A DNA stretch of 37,142 nt. Origin: an uncultured Lachnospiraceae bacterium (GTDB lineage: Bacteria; Bacillota; Clostridia; Lachnospirales; Lachnospiraceae). Under the pieces are notes generated by a model. It was not told where the DNA came from and searched no databases. It saw only the letters and a list, made by a program, of their open reading frames with translations. The stretch is from contig CAJTVT010000028.1 of assembly GCA_910580015.1 (NCBI GenBank), positions 1 to 37,142 of the forward strand, written 5' to 3'. A program made the translations under genes and the position numbers. Position 1 is the stretch's first letter, and each line of letters opens with the position of its first letter. Shown piece by piece: positions 26,289-34,991 of the stretch.

Positions 26289-29200
26289 ATGAATAAGAAC
26301 AGATGGAAACGTCTCTTAAGCCTGATGCTGGCGCTGACCATGATACTGTCATGGAATGTGCCGACTTATGCTGCGGAGCTAGAACAAGAATCTCAGGAGA
26401 GGACGACGTGTTCAGATGGAGAGCATCAAATGCCAGCGGTTGGCACAGAGGGACTTGTGGTTATTCCAGGAACTTGTATGACCCCAGAAAAATGGTCAGG
26501 CACTTGTGCAAAAGCAGAATGTGGGGCAGAAGTGACAGAACAAGTGGTAAAAGACGAGGAGGGGAATCCAAAATTAGATCCGGAAAACCATGAATGGGGC
26601 GATGCTGTGCGCATTCCTCCAAACTGCAAGGACAATGCTATGGAAGTACAGAAGTGCAAAAATCCAAAGCATTTGGAAGAGGATAAAGCAGAGGTTATCA
26701 ATGAGGAGACAAAGAGGGATCTCTGGAAGGATGTGCCAGAAGCAGAGCGTAATCCGGAAGATCAGGCAGGTGGGCATGATTACAGCATACTTAAGAAGAC
26801 AATCAAAGCAGCAACCTGTGCAAAAGCTGGCGTTGGAACGTATGAATGTACTGGCTGCGGCAGCCAGACTACAAAGGTTATCCCAGCAGCCCATGCATAT
26901 CCGGAAGAACCCACAAAAACCATCAATGCAACTTGCCAGAAAGCCGGTGAAAAGCAGTATACCTGCACCCGCTATCAAGATGGAGAGGGCAATACATGCG
27001 ATAAGGCAGAAGGAAGAGTAAAGACAGAGACAGTTGACAAATTGGATCACAAGCCGAAAAAAGACGAGCAGAGTTCTCATGAGGCAACCTGTAGTGAAGG
27101 CGGTGTGACAAATTATATTTGTGAACTGTGCGGTATGCCTCTGCCAGAACTGACACAGACGATCCCGGCAACTGGGAATCATGATTATAAAGATGGAACA
27201 ATCATACCTTCCACAGAATGCGGCGTCGCGCCTAAGATTGGCAGGGTCTGTAGTGCGTGCAATGCTCCAGAATCAGAAGAACCAGAGGATATGCCAGAGG
27301 AAATGATTGAGAATCTGCTGAATGGTGGAGACAAAATTGAGGTTGATGGTAAGGTTGTTTATTATGCAGATCACAAATGGGGAGAAGCGAAAGGAGATCC
27401 ATCAGCAACTTGTACTCAAGATGGCGAACGGGTGAAACTCTGTGAAAACTGTGGGAAAGAGGATAGAAAGACAGATCCAGCAGGCCATAAGAACTTTGTG
27501 CAGAAAGACGGACAGATTATGTACACAAAGCAGATAGCAGACTGTACATTAGGCGGTTATTACACCAAAGAGTGTGCAGATTGCCATACGCAGATCCGTG
27601 TGACCGAAGCAGAGGAAATAGAAGCGGCAGGCGGCAAGGAAGCGATCGATCCAAAACAGCATGACATTGTGGAGGTGGAAGCGAAAGAGCCAACTTGTAC
27701 CACACCTGGAAATACGGAGGGTAAACAGTGCAGCGTATGTAAGATATTTACGGAAGGAAGTACCATCCCAGTCGTTGCAGCGAACCATGTGCTGGGAGAA
27801 GACAAGAAAGTCATCCGAGAGGCTACCTGCGATGTACCTGGTATGCAAAGCGGAACCTGTACAGAATGTAAAAAGAGTGTGTATATGGTAATTCCAGCAG
27901 CTCACGATTGGGCAGATGGCACTGTGACCAAAGAGGCTACCTGTACCGACAAGGGCGAGATGTCTACTGCCTGTAAGAAATGCGGTCTGCTCAATACTGA
28001 GGCAGAGATTCCAGCTCTTGGACATAATTATAAGGAAGATGACGGAGCACAGATAGTAACAGATGAGAGCAAAGATGCCACCTGTATCGCAGATGGCAAA
28101 AAAGTTGTAAAATGTGCAAGATATGAGAAATGCAAGGACAAACATACTTTCATTTTAAAAGCAAAAGGACATAATTTTGATATAGATAAGGGAGCAAAGA
28201 AGGTAACGGAAGAGTGCAAAGATGCAACCTGCGGAACCGTCGGAAAAGAAGTAATAAAATGTGCAGATTGTGAGGTAAAGCAGACCACACCGATTCCAGT
28301 GACTGGTGAGCATCAAAGTGCAACAGTGGAGCTTATCGATGCAAACTGCCAGCATGGAACAAGAATTGGTCTTAAATGCAGCGTATGTGGACAGGCAGTA
28401 GCCAAGCCGGGCGCAGAAGAAGGCGCTCAGCCTATCTTTATGGAGTTCCCCAAGGAAACCACATTGGCGGAAGTGATTCAGTTCTATAAGGATAATAAAG
28501 ATGTAACAGGCTATACCCTTTTGGAAGGCGACGGCAAAGTAAATGACGCCGCAATTAAAGTAAAATATGATGAGTGGATCAAAAAGGCAGGTGCTGCCGT
28601 AGATCATGACTGGATTGATACCATCAAAGAAGCTGCGAAATGTGGAGTGGCAGGCAAAATGGATCGTGTATGTTCCTTCTGCGGTGACAAGAAGTTAGAT
28701 GTTGAGATTCCAGCCAGAGAACATATCTGGGTTTTGAAAGAGGGAGAGGATGCAGTAACCTTGCCAAAATGCGACGGCACGCCTGGGTATGAGTTGTATG
28801 TGTGTAAGCATGAGGACTGTGATGGAAGCGAAAAGCGGGAGATGGATTTAGACGGCTACATTCCAGAACATGAGGAGAAGGAAGTGGAGAAAATCCGTGA
28901 GGCATCCTGTACGCAGAATGGTTTGCTCAAGCATGCTTGTCAGAATTGCGACTGGGTGGATATGGAAATCGTTCCGGGAGGCCACCAGTGGGGAGAACCT
29001 GTGTATACGGGAAAGGTTCCAGACCCAGAGGAAGGGGAGGAGCCAGCAGTATTGGCAGAGCCCACCTGTACGAAGGACGGAGTGGGACTTGTTACCTGCG
29101 CTCGCGGCGATAGCTGTCCAATCAAGACGCAGGTTCAGTCGGTGCCAGCCAAAGGCCATACCTGGGGTAAGACAGATTTGATGGAGAGCACCTGTACAGC

Positions 29201-31661
29201 GCCAGCAATGGTAGGTAAGACATGTGCCATAGAGGGTTGTGATGGGGTAGATATCGAGAATGCGCAGGTGATCACAGCAGAGAGCAATGTAAACGAATTG
29301 CTGAAGCTGATCCTGGCAGATTTGGATACAGTAAACGCAGAAGTGACAGCACAGAAGCGCACGGCATTAGAAAATGCTAAGAAAACGCCAGGTGCGAAGG
29401 GTCATACTTATGGCACAGAAGAGAATATTGCAGCAGGTGCAAAGCCAGATGAAAGCAAATCCGTAGAGGCTACTTGTAGAGCCAAAGGAAAAGACGTCTA
29501 TGTGTGCGGCAATGGATGTGGAGAGGATATGGAGATCGAGACCCCAACAATTCCTCATACAGAAAAAGAAGTTTATATCCCAGCAACCTGCATGGCTCCA
29601 GGAAAGATACAGACGGTATGCGCAGTTTGCGATAAAGAATTGTCCGCGCCTCAGGATATGGAAGGTGATCCGGTCCTTCCACATGATTTTCAGAGAACAG
29701 AGACTGTCATATCCGGAGGTACGAATATCTGTACCAATGGCGGGACATATGTTCAGATATGTAAAAATGCGGCATGCAACCATCTGAAACAGATTGGAAA
29801 CATTGATCCAGGTCATGCTCTGGTTGCAGAACAGAAAGCAGTTACAGAAGAGGGTAAAGAAAAGGTCGTTGTAATTCTTGAAGTATGTAAACGTGCCGAT
29901 ACTTGTGGGCAAGCGCCTAAGGTAAAATGGGCTGCGGAGGGTTACTGGTATTGTCCAACATGTCAGGAAGCAGTGCCAGTTGAAATTGCTGATGCAAAAA
30001 AAGCAACTTGTACAGAAAAGGGAAGTACAGGGACAATAACATGTAACAAAGATTCTGGGAATACTCATGAAATTCAGAGTGCAACAGAGATAGAAGCGCT
30101 TGGACATGACACAATAGATGAGGGAACAGAGTGGATCACTGTCAAAGAGCCCACCTGCAAAACAACAGGTGTGAAGGTGAGATATTGTTCAAAGTGTTAT
30201 GAACCTGGAGAAGATGGCCAGCCTGGAACCGGAGAGATCCTGGAGGAGGATGCGATTGGGGTAGACAGCACCAAGCATAAATGGGAAGAGAATATTCAGC
30301 CAGCTACCTGTCAGCATGAGGAGCGTTATGCAGAATATTGTACCGAATGTGGTATTGTGAAAGAAGGAAGCATTACAGTAATCACTCCAGGAGTTGGTGA
30401 ACATGCATATGGAACAGAGAAAGATAAGGCAGACTATGGTAAATGCACGAATCCAAAGGATGACGGCACGGTGTGCGGTGCAGCAGCGCCTGATGGATTG
30501 GATTATTGTACCAAACATGGATGGAGTTCGGTGAAAACTCTGCCTGCTCAGGAAGCTGATTGTGAAAACGATGGATGGGAAGAAAGAGTGGTATGTTCCC
30601 ATTTCGATGATAAGGATGCAGAAACCAAATGTGATACTGTTTACAGCGGAGAAAAGACCACAGACAAACTGGGCCATCAGACAAAAGAGGAAGTGACCAA
30701 TTGGACGACAAAGGAAAATGCCACATGCGGTACCGCTGGCACAGAAGAAAAACTCTGCCGATGTGGTAAGGTATTAGATACAAGAACCATACCAGCAGCC
30801 GGAAAGCACGATTACGGATGGGTAACCGAATCCGTCACCTGCCATACACCAGAAAAAGAGGTGTATAAATGTAAAGTCTGCAATGATAAGAATCATGGCC
30901 TTGGAGACGCCTATGCGGATATCACACATGGGACAGCAGATCCAGCCCTTCACAAATTTGATGGTGATGGAAATTGTACAAATGAAGGCTGCAGCATGAC
31001 ACTGACAAATCTGAAAACAGAACAGAAGTGGTCCTGTAGAGAACATGAAAGCGCAGATATCACTGTAATTCCAGGAACGGAAGCAACCTGTATCAAACAG
31101 GGGAAAACCCAGGGATATCAATGTGCAGGATCGGAATGCGAGACTATTTTCTTAGCACAGAAAACCATCCCTGTGTCCGATCATAAGTTTGGGGACGATG
31201 GAATCTGTGAAGTCTGCAAAACGAAAAATATAACCGTAAGCACAAGCGCTTTCGGACAAGTAGTTGATGGCAATGACAAGCTTACCTTACGAGCAAACAT
31301 TCAGGTAGCAGACCGAGACAAGGTTGTGGAGATGGGAATCTTATATATCACAAAATCTGGTTATACAGGTACAGTGGAAGATGCAAAAGCAGATTTGACG
31401 GTATTAGAGTCTGAAATGCATGACAATACCTTTACCTTGGCAGGCAGAGAATTTGCAAGAGCAAAGCAGTACAATATCAATGAGAATGCCAACCTTGGAA
31501 ACTATACACAAGCATCAGTAAACTTTAACTTTGGAGCAGGAACGAACCGCAGCAGACAGGTATATGCAAGAGGGTATGTAATTATGGAGAATGCCGATGG
31601 TGGTTACGAGATACATTATGCGGAAGAGATCCTGACTGGAACCGTAGGTTCCTTTTTCTAA
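26289..31661 (+). CDS. Giant secreted protein of about 30 Cys/CxxC/His repeats
   Basis: A 1790-residue protein with a clear signal peptide (Lys/Arg start, hydrophobic 9-22, cleavage near TYA-AELE) and AAAGGAG before the ATG. From about residue 43 to 1645 it consists of about 30 divergent units of 35-95 residues. A typical unit reads ATC-x3-G-x4-5-C-x2-C-x10-IPA-x-GH-x-W/Y, so each unit offers one Cys, one CxxC pair and a terminal His followed by an aromatic residue. Some units carry acidic helical insertions. The last 145 residues lack Cys and form a separate beta-type domain (STSAFGQVVDG onward, with YARGYVI near the end). Similar Cys repeats occur in other Lachnospiraceae surface proteins, but I know no established function. 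Possible roles are metal-binding, disulfide-linked stalk or adhesin; none is proven. No LPXTG anchor is seen. A lipoprotein gene follows after 41 bases. Confidence 0.85.
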   Translation: MNKNRWKRLLSLMLALTMILSWNVPTYAAELEQESQERTTCSDGEHQMPAVGTEGLVVIPGTCMTPEKWSGTCAKAECGAEVTEQVVKDEEGNPKLDPENHEWGDAVRIPPNCKDNAMEVQKCKNPKHLEEDKAEVINEETKRDLWKDVPEAERNPEDQAGGHDYSILKKTIKAATCAKAGVGTYECTGCGSQTTKVIPAAHAYPEEPTKTINATCQKAGEKQYTCTRYQDGEGNTCDKAEGRVKTETVDKLDHKPKKDEQSSHEATCSEGGVTNYICELCGMPLPELTQTIPATGNHDYKDGTIIPSTECGVAPKIGRVCSACNAPESEEPEDMPEEMIENLLNGGDKIEVDGKVVYYADHKWGEAKGDPSATCTQDGERVKLCENCGKEDRKTDPAGHKNFVQKDGQIMYTKQIADCTLGGYYTKECADCHTQIRVTEAEEIEAAGGKEAIDPKQHDIVEVEAKEPTCTTPGNTEGKQCSVCKIFTEGSTIPVVAANHVLGEDKKVIREATCDVPGMQSGTCTECKKSVYMVIPAAHDWADGTVTKEATCTDKGEMSTACKKCGLLNTEAEIPALGHNYKEDDGAQIVTDESKDATCIADGKKVVKCARYEKCKDKHTFILKAKGHNFDIDKGAKKVTEECKDATCGTVGKEVIKCADCEVKQTTPIPVTGEHQSATVELIDANCQHGTRIGLKCSVCGQAVAKPGAEEGAQPIFMEFPKETTLAEVIQFYKDNKDVTGYTLLEGDGKVNDAAIKVKYDEWIKKAGAAVDHDWIDTIKEAAKCGVAGKMDRVCSFCGDKKLDVEIPAREHIWVLKEGEDAVTLPKCDGTPGYELYVCKHEDCDGSEKREMDLDGYIPEHEEKEVEKIREASCTQNGLLKHACQNCDWVDMEIVPGGHQWGEPVYTGKVPDPEEGEEPAVLAEPTCTKDGVGLVTCARGDSCPIKTQVQSVPAKGHTWGKTDLMESTCTAPAMVGKTCAIEGCDGVDIENAQVITAESNVNELLKLILADLDTVNAEVTAQKRTALENAKKTPGAKGHTYGTEENIAAGAKPDESKSVEATCRAKGKDVYVCGNGCGEDMEIETPTIPHTEKEVYIPATCMAPGKIQTVCAVCDKELSAPQDMEGDPVLPHDFQRTETVISGGTNICTNGGTYVQICKNAACNHLKQIGNIDPGHALVAEQKAVTEEGKEKVVVILEVCKRADTCGQAPKVKWAAEGYWYCPTCQEAVPVEIADAKKATCTEKGSTGTITCNKDSGNTHEIQSATEIEALGHDTIDEGTEWITVKEPTCKTTGVKVRYCSKCYEPGEDGQPGTGEILEEDAIGVDSTKHKWEENIQPATCQHEERYAEYCTECGIVKEGSITVITPGVGEHAYGTEKDKADYGKCTNPKDDGTVCGAAAPDGLDYCTKHGWSSVKTLPAQEADCENDGWEERVVCSHFDDKDAETKCDTVYSGEKTTDKLGHQTKEEVTNWTTKENATCGTAGTEEKLCRCGKVLDTRTIPAAGKHDYGWVTESVTCHTPEKEVYKCKVCNDKNHGLGDAYADITHGTADPALHKFDGDGNCTNEGCSMTLTNLKTEQKWSCREHESADITVIPGTEATCIKQGKTQGYQCAGSECETIFLAQKTIPVSDHKFGDDGICEVCKTKNITVSTSAFGQVVDGNDKLTLRANIQVADRDKVVEMGILYITKSGYTGTVEDAKADLTVLESEMHDNTFTLAGREFARAKQYNINENANLGNYTQASVNFNFGAGTNRSRQVYARGYVIMENADGGYEIHYAEEILTGTVGSFF
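26415..31227 (+). repeat. Coding tandem repeat array (about 30 units, CCC-H pattern)
   Basis: The DNA encodes about 30 successive units that share GC-containing codons for ATC, CxxC and GH-aromatic but differ strongly in spacing and sequence, so the array is old and not a recent slippage product. The cleanest units are at about 27784-27910 and 27911-28030. Unit boundaries fall after each His-x-aromatic triplet. Confidence 0.75.
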
Positions 31662-31702
31662 GGCAATAAAAGGAAATCAGAAAACGGAAAGGAAAAACGT
31701 AG

Positions 31703-32236
31703 ATGAAACATAAGAAACTACTGGCTCTTTTCCTGGGAGGACTCCTGGGGTGCTGCGCGATTGCGTGTAGCGCTCCAGGGGAACAGCCCCCATCAGATAA
31801 TATTGGGAAAGAAGACGGTCAAAAGCCCCAAGGCCAAAAAGAAGATGGTGACAGCCAGGGAAGTGACAGTGAGAAAACAGAGAATCAAAAACCAGTGCTG
31901 GATGAGAATGCCACAGACGAGGATTTGCTGGACCTGGTGAAAGATGATACGAAAGTGGTGGCAGAGAAAGAATATGCCAAGATCATTTCGGATATGAAGG
32001 AGCATGTGGAAGACTTCTCTGGCCAGCTTTACCAGATGGAAGGCTATTATCTGGAGGAAGATGGAACATCTTACATCACAGATGATCCCAAAAGTACAGA
32101 GGGAAACAGTCTGCCTCTGCGGTATGTGCAGGAGGCGCCAAAGAGTGGAGCGAAGATTCGGATCACAGGGATAGCCGAACAAGGGGAGGATGACACTCCC
32201 GTATTTAGTGTAGTGGTACTGGAATCGTTGGATTGA
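31703..32236 (+). CDS. Small predicted lipoprotein, 177 aa
   Basis: The N-terminus MKHKKLLALFLGGLLGC has a type II signal. Cys17 (LLGC) is the best lipobox, and Cys22 (AIAC) is an alternative. After acylation, a Gly/Ser/Gln/Asp/Glu-rich linker runs to about residue 70. A compact C-terminal part follows (about 75-177), with alternating beta strands (QLYQMEGYYLEED, SLPLRYV, AKIRITGIAEQG, FSVVVLESLD) that looks like an OB-fold. I do not recognise a family. GGAAAGG precedes the ATG, and the gene follows the giant Cys-repeat gene by 41 bases, so a shared transcript and a surface partnership are plausible. Confidence 0.75.
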   Translation: MKHKKLLALFLGGLLGCCAIACSAPGEQPPSDNIGKEDGQKPQGQKEDGDSQGSDSEKTENQKPVLDENATDEDLLDLVKDDTKVVAEKEYAKIISDMKEHVEDFSGQLYQMEGYYLEEDGTSYITDDPKSTEGNSLPLRYVQEAPKSGAKIRITGIAEQGEDDTPVFSVVVLESLD

Positions 32237-32302
32237 TCCATCCACAGTCTCAAGGTAGGGTTCTGGGCGGAGTCCATGATGCCAGCGGGAGGAGGGAATT
32301 TT

Positions 32303-32500
32303 ATGGAATGTATGTATGCGTGTGTGGTGATCACCTCATTGCTAAAGAGGAATCGTTGCCATTTTATAGAGCATGGGAGGGCCCATGATAAATGGCACAG
32401 CGATATAACAGGAAAGAATTTCCGAGTCCCTCGGCAGTCCGCAAGGAGCTTGCCTGCTGGGACAGTCACCAATATTTTCAAAGATGCGGGCCTGTCTTAA
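32303..32500 (+). CDS. hicA: HicA-type mRNA interferase toxin, 65 aa
   Basis: A short gene starting at ATG 32303, with an excellent GGAGGAGGG (32288-32296) six bases upstream; an in-frame ATG at 32276 lacks such a site. The product begins MECMYACVVITSLLKRN and continues CHFIEHGRAHDKW, where the His of GRAHD matches the catalytic His of HicA double-stranded-RNA-binding folds. It then shows FRVPRQS and ends AGTVTNIFKDAGLS, close to the family pattern of a VPRH strand followed by GT-xx-IxKxAGL. HicA cleaves mRNA and blocks growth unless bound by HicB. The hicB gene follows 79 bases later. His is replaced by Gln in the VPRH motif, so activity should be tested. Confidence 0.75.
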   Translation: MECMYACVVITSLLKRNRCHFIEHGRAHDKWHSDITGKNFRVPRQSARSLPAGTVTNIFKDAGLS

Positions 32501-32518
32501 GCCTGTTCTAAAAAAGAG

Positions 32519-32557
32519 GGGGATTTCCAGGATGCGTAAAGAAGATTGGAAATCCCC
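32519..32557 (+). terminator. Strong hairpin between hicA and hicB
   Basis: GGGGATTTCCA (32519-32529) pairs perfectly over 11 bases with TGGAAATCCCC (32547-32557), with a 17-base loop, followed by GTTTTG. It could be an intrinsic terminator or attenuator that lowers read-through from hicA to hicB, or a protein-binding inverted repeat. Confidence 0.6.
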
Positions 32558-32579
32558 GTTTTGAGAGAAGGGAGCCAGA

Positions 32580-32975
32580 ATGAATCAATATTCCTATCCA
32601 GCCATCTTTACACCAGAAGGTGAGGAAGGATATTCTGTCCGATTTCCAGATCTGGAAGGTTGTTATACCTGTGGAGGAAGTATGACAGAGGCGTTGATGA
32701 TGGGGGAGGATGTACTGGCATTTACCTTGTACGATTATGAAAGGGAAAACCGCCAGGTTCCATTCCCATCAAAACCTTCCAGTGTCTCTCTAAAAGAGGG
32801 GGAATTTATCAATTACATTGCCTGTGACACCATAGAATATCGAAAAAGGCAGAATAAGAAGATGGTGAAGAAGACATTGACAATTCCAGAGTGGCTCAAT
32901 GAGGCTGCCACAATTAGGAATCTAAATTTTTCCCAGGTGCTGCAAGAAGCTCTGTTAGAGAAAATTGAATCTTAG
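32580..32975 (+). CDS. hicB: HicB family antitoxin
   Basis: A 131-residue antitoxin. The N-terminal half (about 1-60) is the HicB partial RNase-H-like fold: YPAIFTPEGEEGYSVRFPDLEGCYTCGGSMTEA is the usual strand-strand-GC/T-G pattern. The C-terminal part (about 98-131, KKTLTIPEWLNEAATIRNLNFSQVLQEALL) is a ribbon-helix-helix DNA-binding domain, so HicB likely represses the pair as well as neutralising HicA. GAAGGGAG lies before the ATG. The middle region has a charged insert (EYRKRQNKK). The hairpin at 32519-32557 lies in the leader, and a weaker one at 33026-33084 follows the gene. Confidence 0.9.
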   Translation: MNQYSYPAIFTPEGEEGYSVRFPDLEGCYTCGGSMTEALMMGEDVLAFTLYDYERENRQVPFPSKPSSVSLKEGEFINYIACDTIEYRKRQNKKMVKKTLTIPEWLNEAATIRNLNFSQVLQEALLEKIES

Positions 32976-33025
32976 ACTAGAACTCATTCCAGTATCTGCA
33001 TCTTCCATAAATTTGAGAATACGAG

Positions 33026-33084
33026 AAACATCCTCATGGAGAAATCAATTTTTACAAGAAATGGATTTTTCTGTGGGGATGTTT
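33026..33084. terminator. Imperfect hairpin after hicB
   Basis: AAACATCCTCATGG (33026 onward) pairs with a complementary arm ending GGGGATGTTT (33084), with a few mismatches and a loop of about 16 bases. TTCC follows. It probably ends the hicAB transcript. Confidence 0.45.
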
Positions 33085-33144
33085 TCCTATTAAAAAGCTC
33101 TGATTTCTGGGTTAAATTCTTTTCTGAGATTTGAATTTTGTGTG

Positions 33145-33173
33145 TTTACATAAAAAAATTAATGAAATATAAT
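33145..33173 (+). promoter_or_regulatory. Promoter of the ABC exporter operon
   Basis: TTTACA at 33145-33150 and TATAAT at 33168-33173 are separated by exactly 17 bases. The leader to the ATG at 33243 is about 60 bases and ends in GAAGGAGG. Confidence 0.65.
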
Positions 33174-33242
33174 GGGATAGATGCACAAGGATTTTATGGA
33201 AAGAGATGCAATTGTGTAAAAAGACAAGAAGGAGGACAGTAG

Positions 33243-34991
33243 ATGATCAGGACAATCTTAGGCCAGGTAAAGGAATTTCAGAAAGACTCCCTGTTGACCC
33301 CAGTTTTTATGATCTGGGAAGTCGTCATGGAGATGTTGATCCCGCTTCTGATGGCTGCCATCATCGATGATGGGGTAACCAAAGGGGACATGGGATTCAT
33401 TTATAGGACTGGGGGAATTATGCTAGGCGTGGCAGTGTTGGGGTTAATTGCCGGAATGCTGGGGGCAAAATATGCGGCAAGCGCTTCCGCAGGATTGGCA
33501 AGAAATTTGCGGGGAAGTATGTTTGAAAATATTCAAAGTTTTTCTTTTGCCAATATTGACAAATTTTCTACGGCAGGACTTGTGACCAGGTTGACCACGG
33601 ATGTGACGAATATTCAGAATGCCTATCAGATGATTCTGCGTATGTGTGTGCGTGCACCCTTTAGTATGGTGACAGCGATGATTATGGCGTTTCTAATCAA
33701 CGGAAAGCTGGCGAGTATTTATCTCATTGCAGTGCTGGCGTTGGGGGGCTGTCTGTTCTTGATTATGAACAAGGCAACTCGATATTTCAAAGAAATCTTT
33801 CCCAAATATGACGAGTTGAATGCCAGTGTCCAGGAAAATGTGTCAGCGATTCGGGTAGTGAAAGCATATGTGCGGGAGGATTACGAGAATCAGCGATTTA
33901 CCAGGGCCAGCGAAAGCATTTGCAGGATGTTTAGCAAGGCAGAGAATATCCTTACTTGGAATGCACCACTGATGCAGATTACCGTGTATGGATGCATTCT
34001 TGCCATAAGCTGGCTGGGGGCGAAAATGATTGTGTCAGATGAGTTAACCACGGGACAATTGATGAGTCTGTTGGCATACTGCATGAATATTTTAATGAGT
34101 TTGATGTTTCTGTCCATGATATTTGTGATGGTAACGATGAGTACGGCAAGTGCAGAACGTATTGCGGAGGTGCTGAACGAGAAGAGTACCCTCTCCAATC
34201 CCAGTCATCCAGTGAGTGAAGTGTTGGATGGAAGAATTGCCTTTGAACATGTGGATTTTTCCTATGCCAAAGACAGCAAAGAGCCTGTGCTAAAAGATAT
34301 CAATCTAAAGATCCATGCAGGGGAGACGATTGGGATTATCGGGGGGACTGGAAGCGCCAAGACCAGTCTAGTAAGCTTAATCAGCCGTCTATATGACGTG
34401 ACAGCAGGTACCGTATCAGTAGGTGGAATTGACGTGCGGGAATATGATATGGAAGCTTTGCGCAATCAAGTGTCCGTTGTACTCCAAAAAAACGTGTTGT
34501 TTTCTGGAACCATTTTGGAGAACCTTCGGTGGGGAGATAAAGACGCCACAGAGGAGGATTGTATCAGGGTCTGCAAAATGGCATGTGCAGATGAGTTTAT
34601 CAGCCAGTTTCCACAAGGGTATCATACCTATATCGAACAGGGGGGAAGCAATGTGTCTGGTGGGCAGAAACAGCGCCTGTGTATTGCACGTGCACTGCTG
34701 AAAAAGCCAAAGATATTAATTCTGGACGATTCTACCAGTGCGGTAGATACGGCCACAGACAGTAAAATCCGCAGAGCTTTTTCAGAGGAGATACCAGATA
34801 CGACAAAGCTAATCATTGCCCAGCGGATAACAAGCGTTCAGAATGCAGATCGGATTATTGTTATGGATAACGGAAGGATAGCAGATTTCGGCACCCACGA
34901 TGAACTGCTACTTCGCTGTGAGATTTATCGAGATGTGTATGAATCTCAGACCAATGGGGGAGGCGATTTTGACGAAGGAGGTGACAGATAA
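33243..34991 (+). CDS. ABC exporter subunit 1 with degenerate ATPase site
   Basis: A 582-residue half transporter with six membrane segments (about 20-305) and an ATP-binding domain (about 330-570). The Walker A motif reads GGTGSAKT (367-374), with Ala where Gly is usual. Walker B ends LDDS (D495-D496), with Asp instead of the catalytic Glu. The switch His is replaced by Gln527 in IIAQRITS. The signature VSGGQ (471-475) is intact. These changes are those of the non-hydrolysing half of heterodimeric exporters such as TM287/288 and BmrCD. The stop overlaps the next gene's ATG (TAATG), so the partner is translationally coupled. Substrate unknown; multidrug or lipid-type export is inferred. AGGAGG precedes the start. 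Confidence 0.92.
   Translation: MIRTILGQVKEFQKDSLLTPVFMIWEVVMEMLIPLLMAAIIDDGVTKGDMGFIYRTGGIMLGVAVLGLIAGMLGAKYAASASAGLARNLRGSMFENIQSFSFANIDKFSTAGLVTRLTTDVTNIQNAYQMILRMCVRAPFSMVTAMIMAFLINGKLASIYLIAVLALGGCLFLIMNKATRYFKEIFPKYDELNASVQENVSAIRVVKAYVREDYENQRFTRASESICRMFSKAENILTWNAPLMQITVYGCILAISWLGAKMIVSDELTTGQLMSLLAYCMNILMSLMFLSMIFVMVTMSTASAERIAEVLNEKSTLSNPSHPVSEVLDGRIAFEHVDFSYAKDSKEPVLKDINLKIHAGETIGIIGGTGSAKTSLVSLISRLYDVTAGTVSVGGIDVREYDMEALRNQVSVVLQKNVLFSGTILENLRWGDKDATEEDCIRVCKMACADEFISQFPQGYHTYIEQGGSNVSGGQKQRLCIARALLKKPKILILDDSTSAVDTATDSKIRRAFSEEIPDTTKLIIAQRITSVQNADRIIVMDNGRIADFGTHDELLLRCEIYRDVYESQTNGGGDFDEGGDR

Noticed and set aside
29367..30107. 246-aa and similar antisense ORFs across the Cys-repeat gene (also at 26574, 27549 and 30189)
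   Set aside because: The Cys-, Phe- and Leu-rich products are the reverse complement of the repeated Cys/Glu/Lys codons; they arise from the repeat composition, not from selection.
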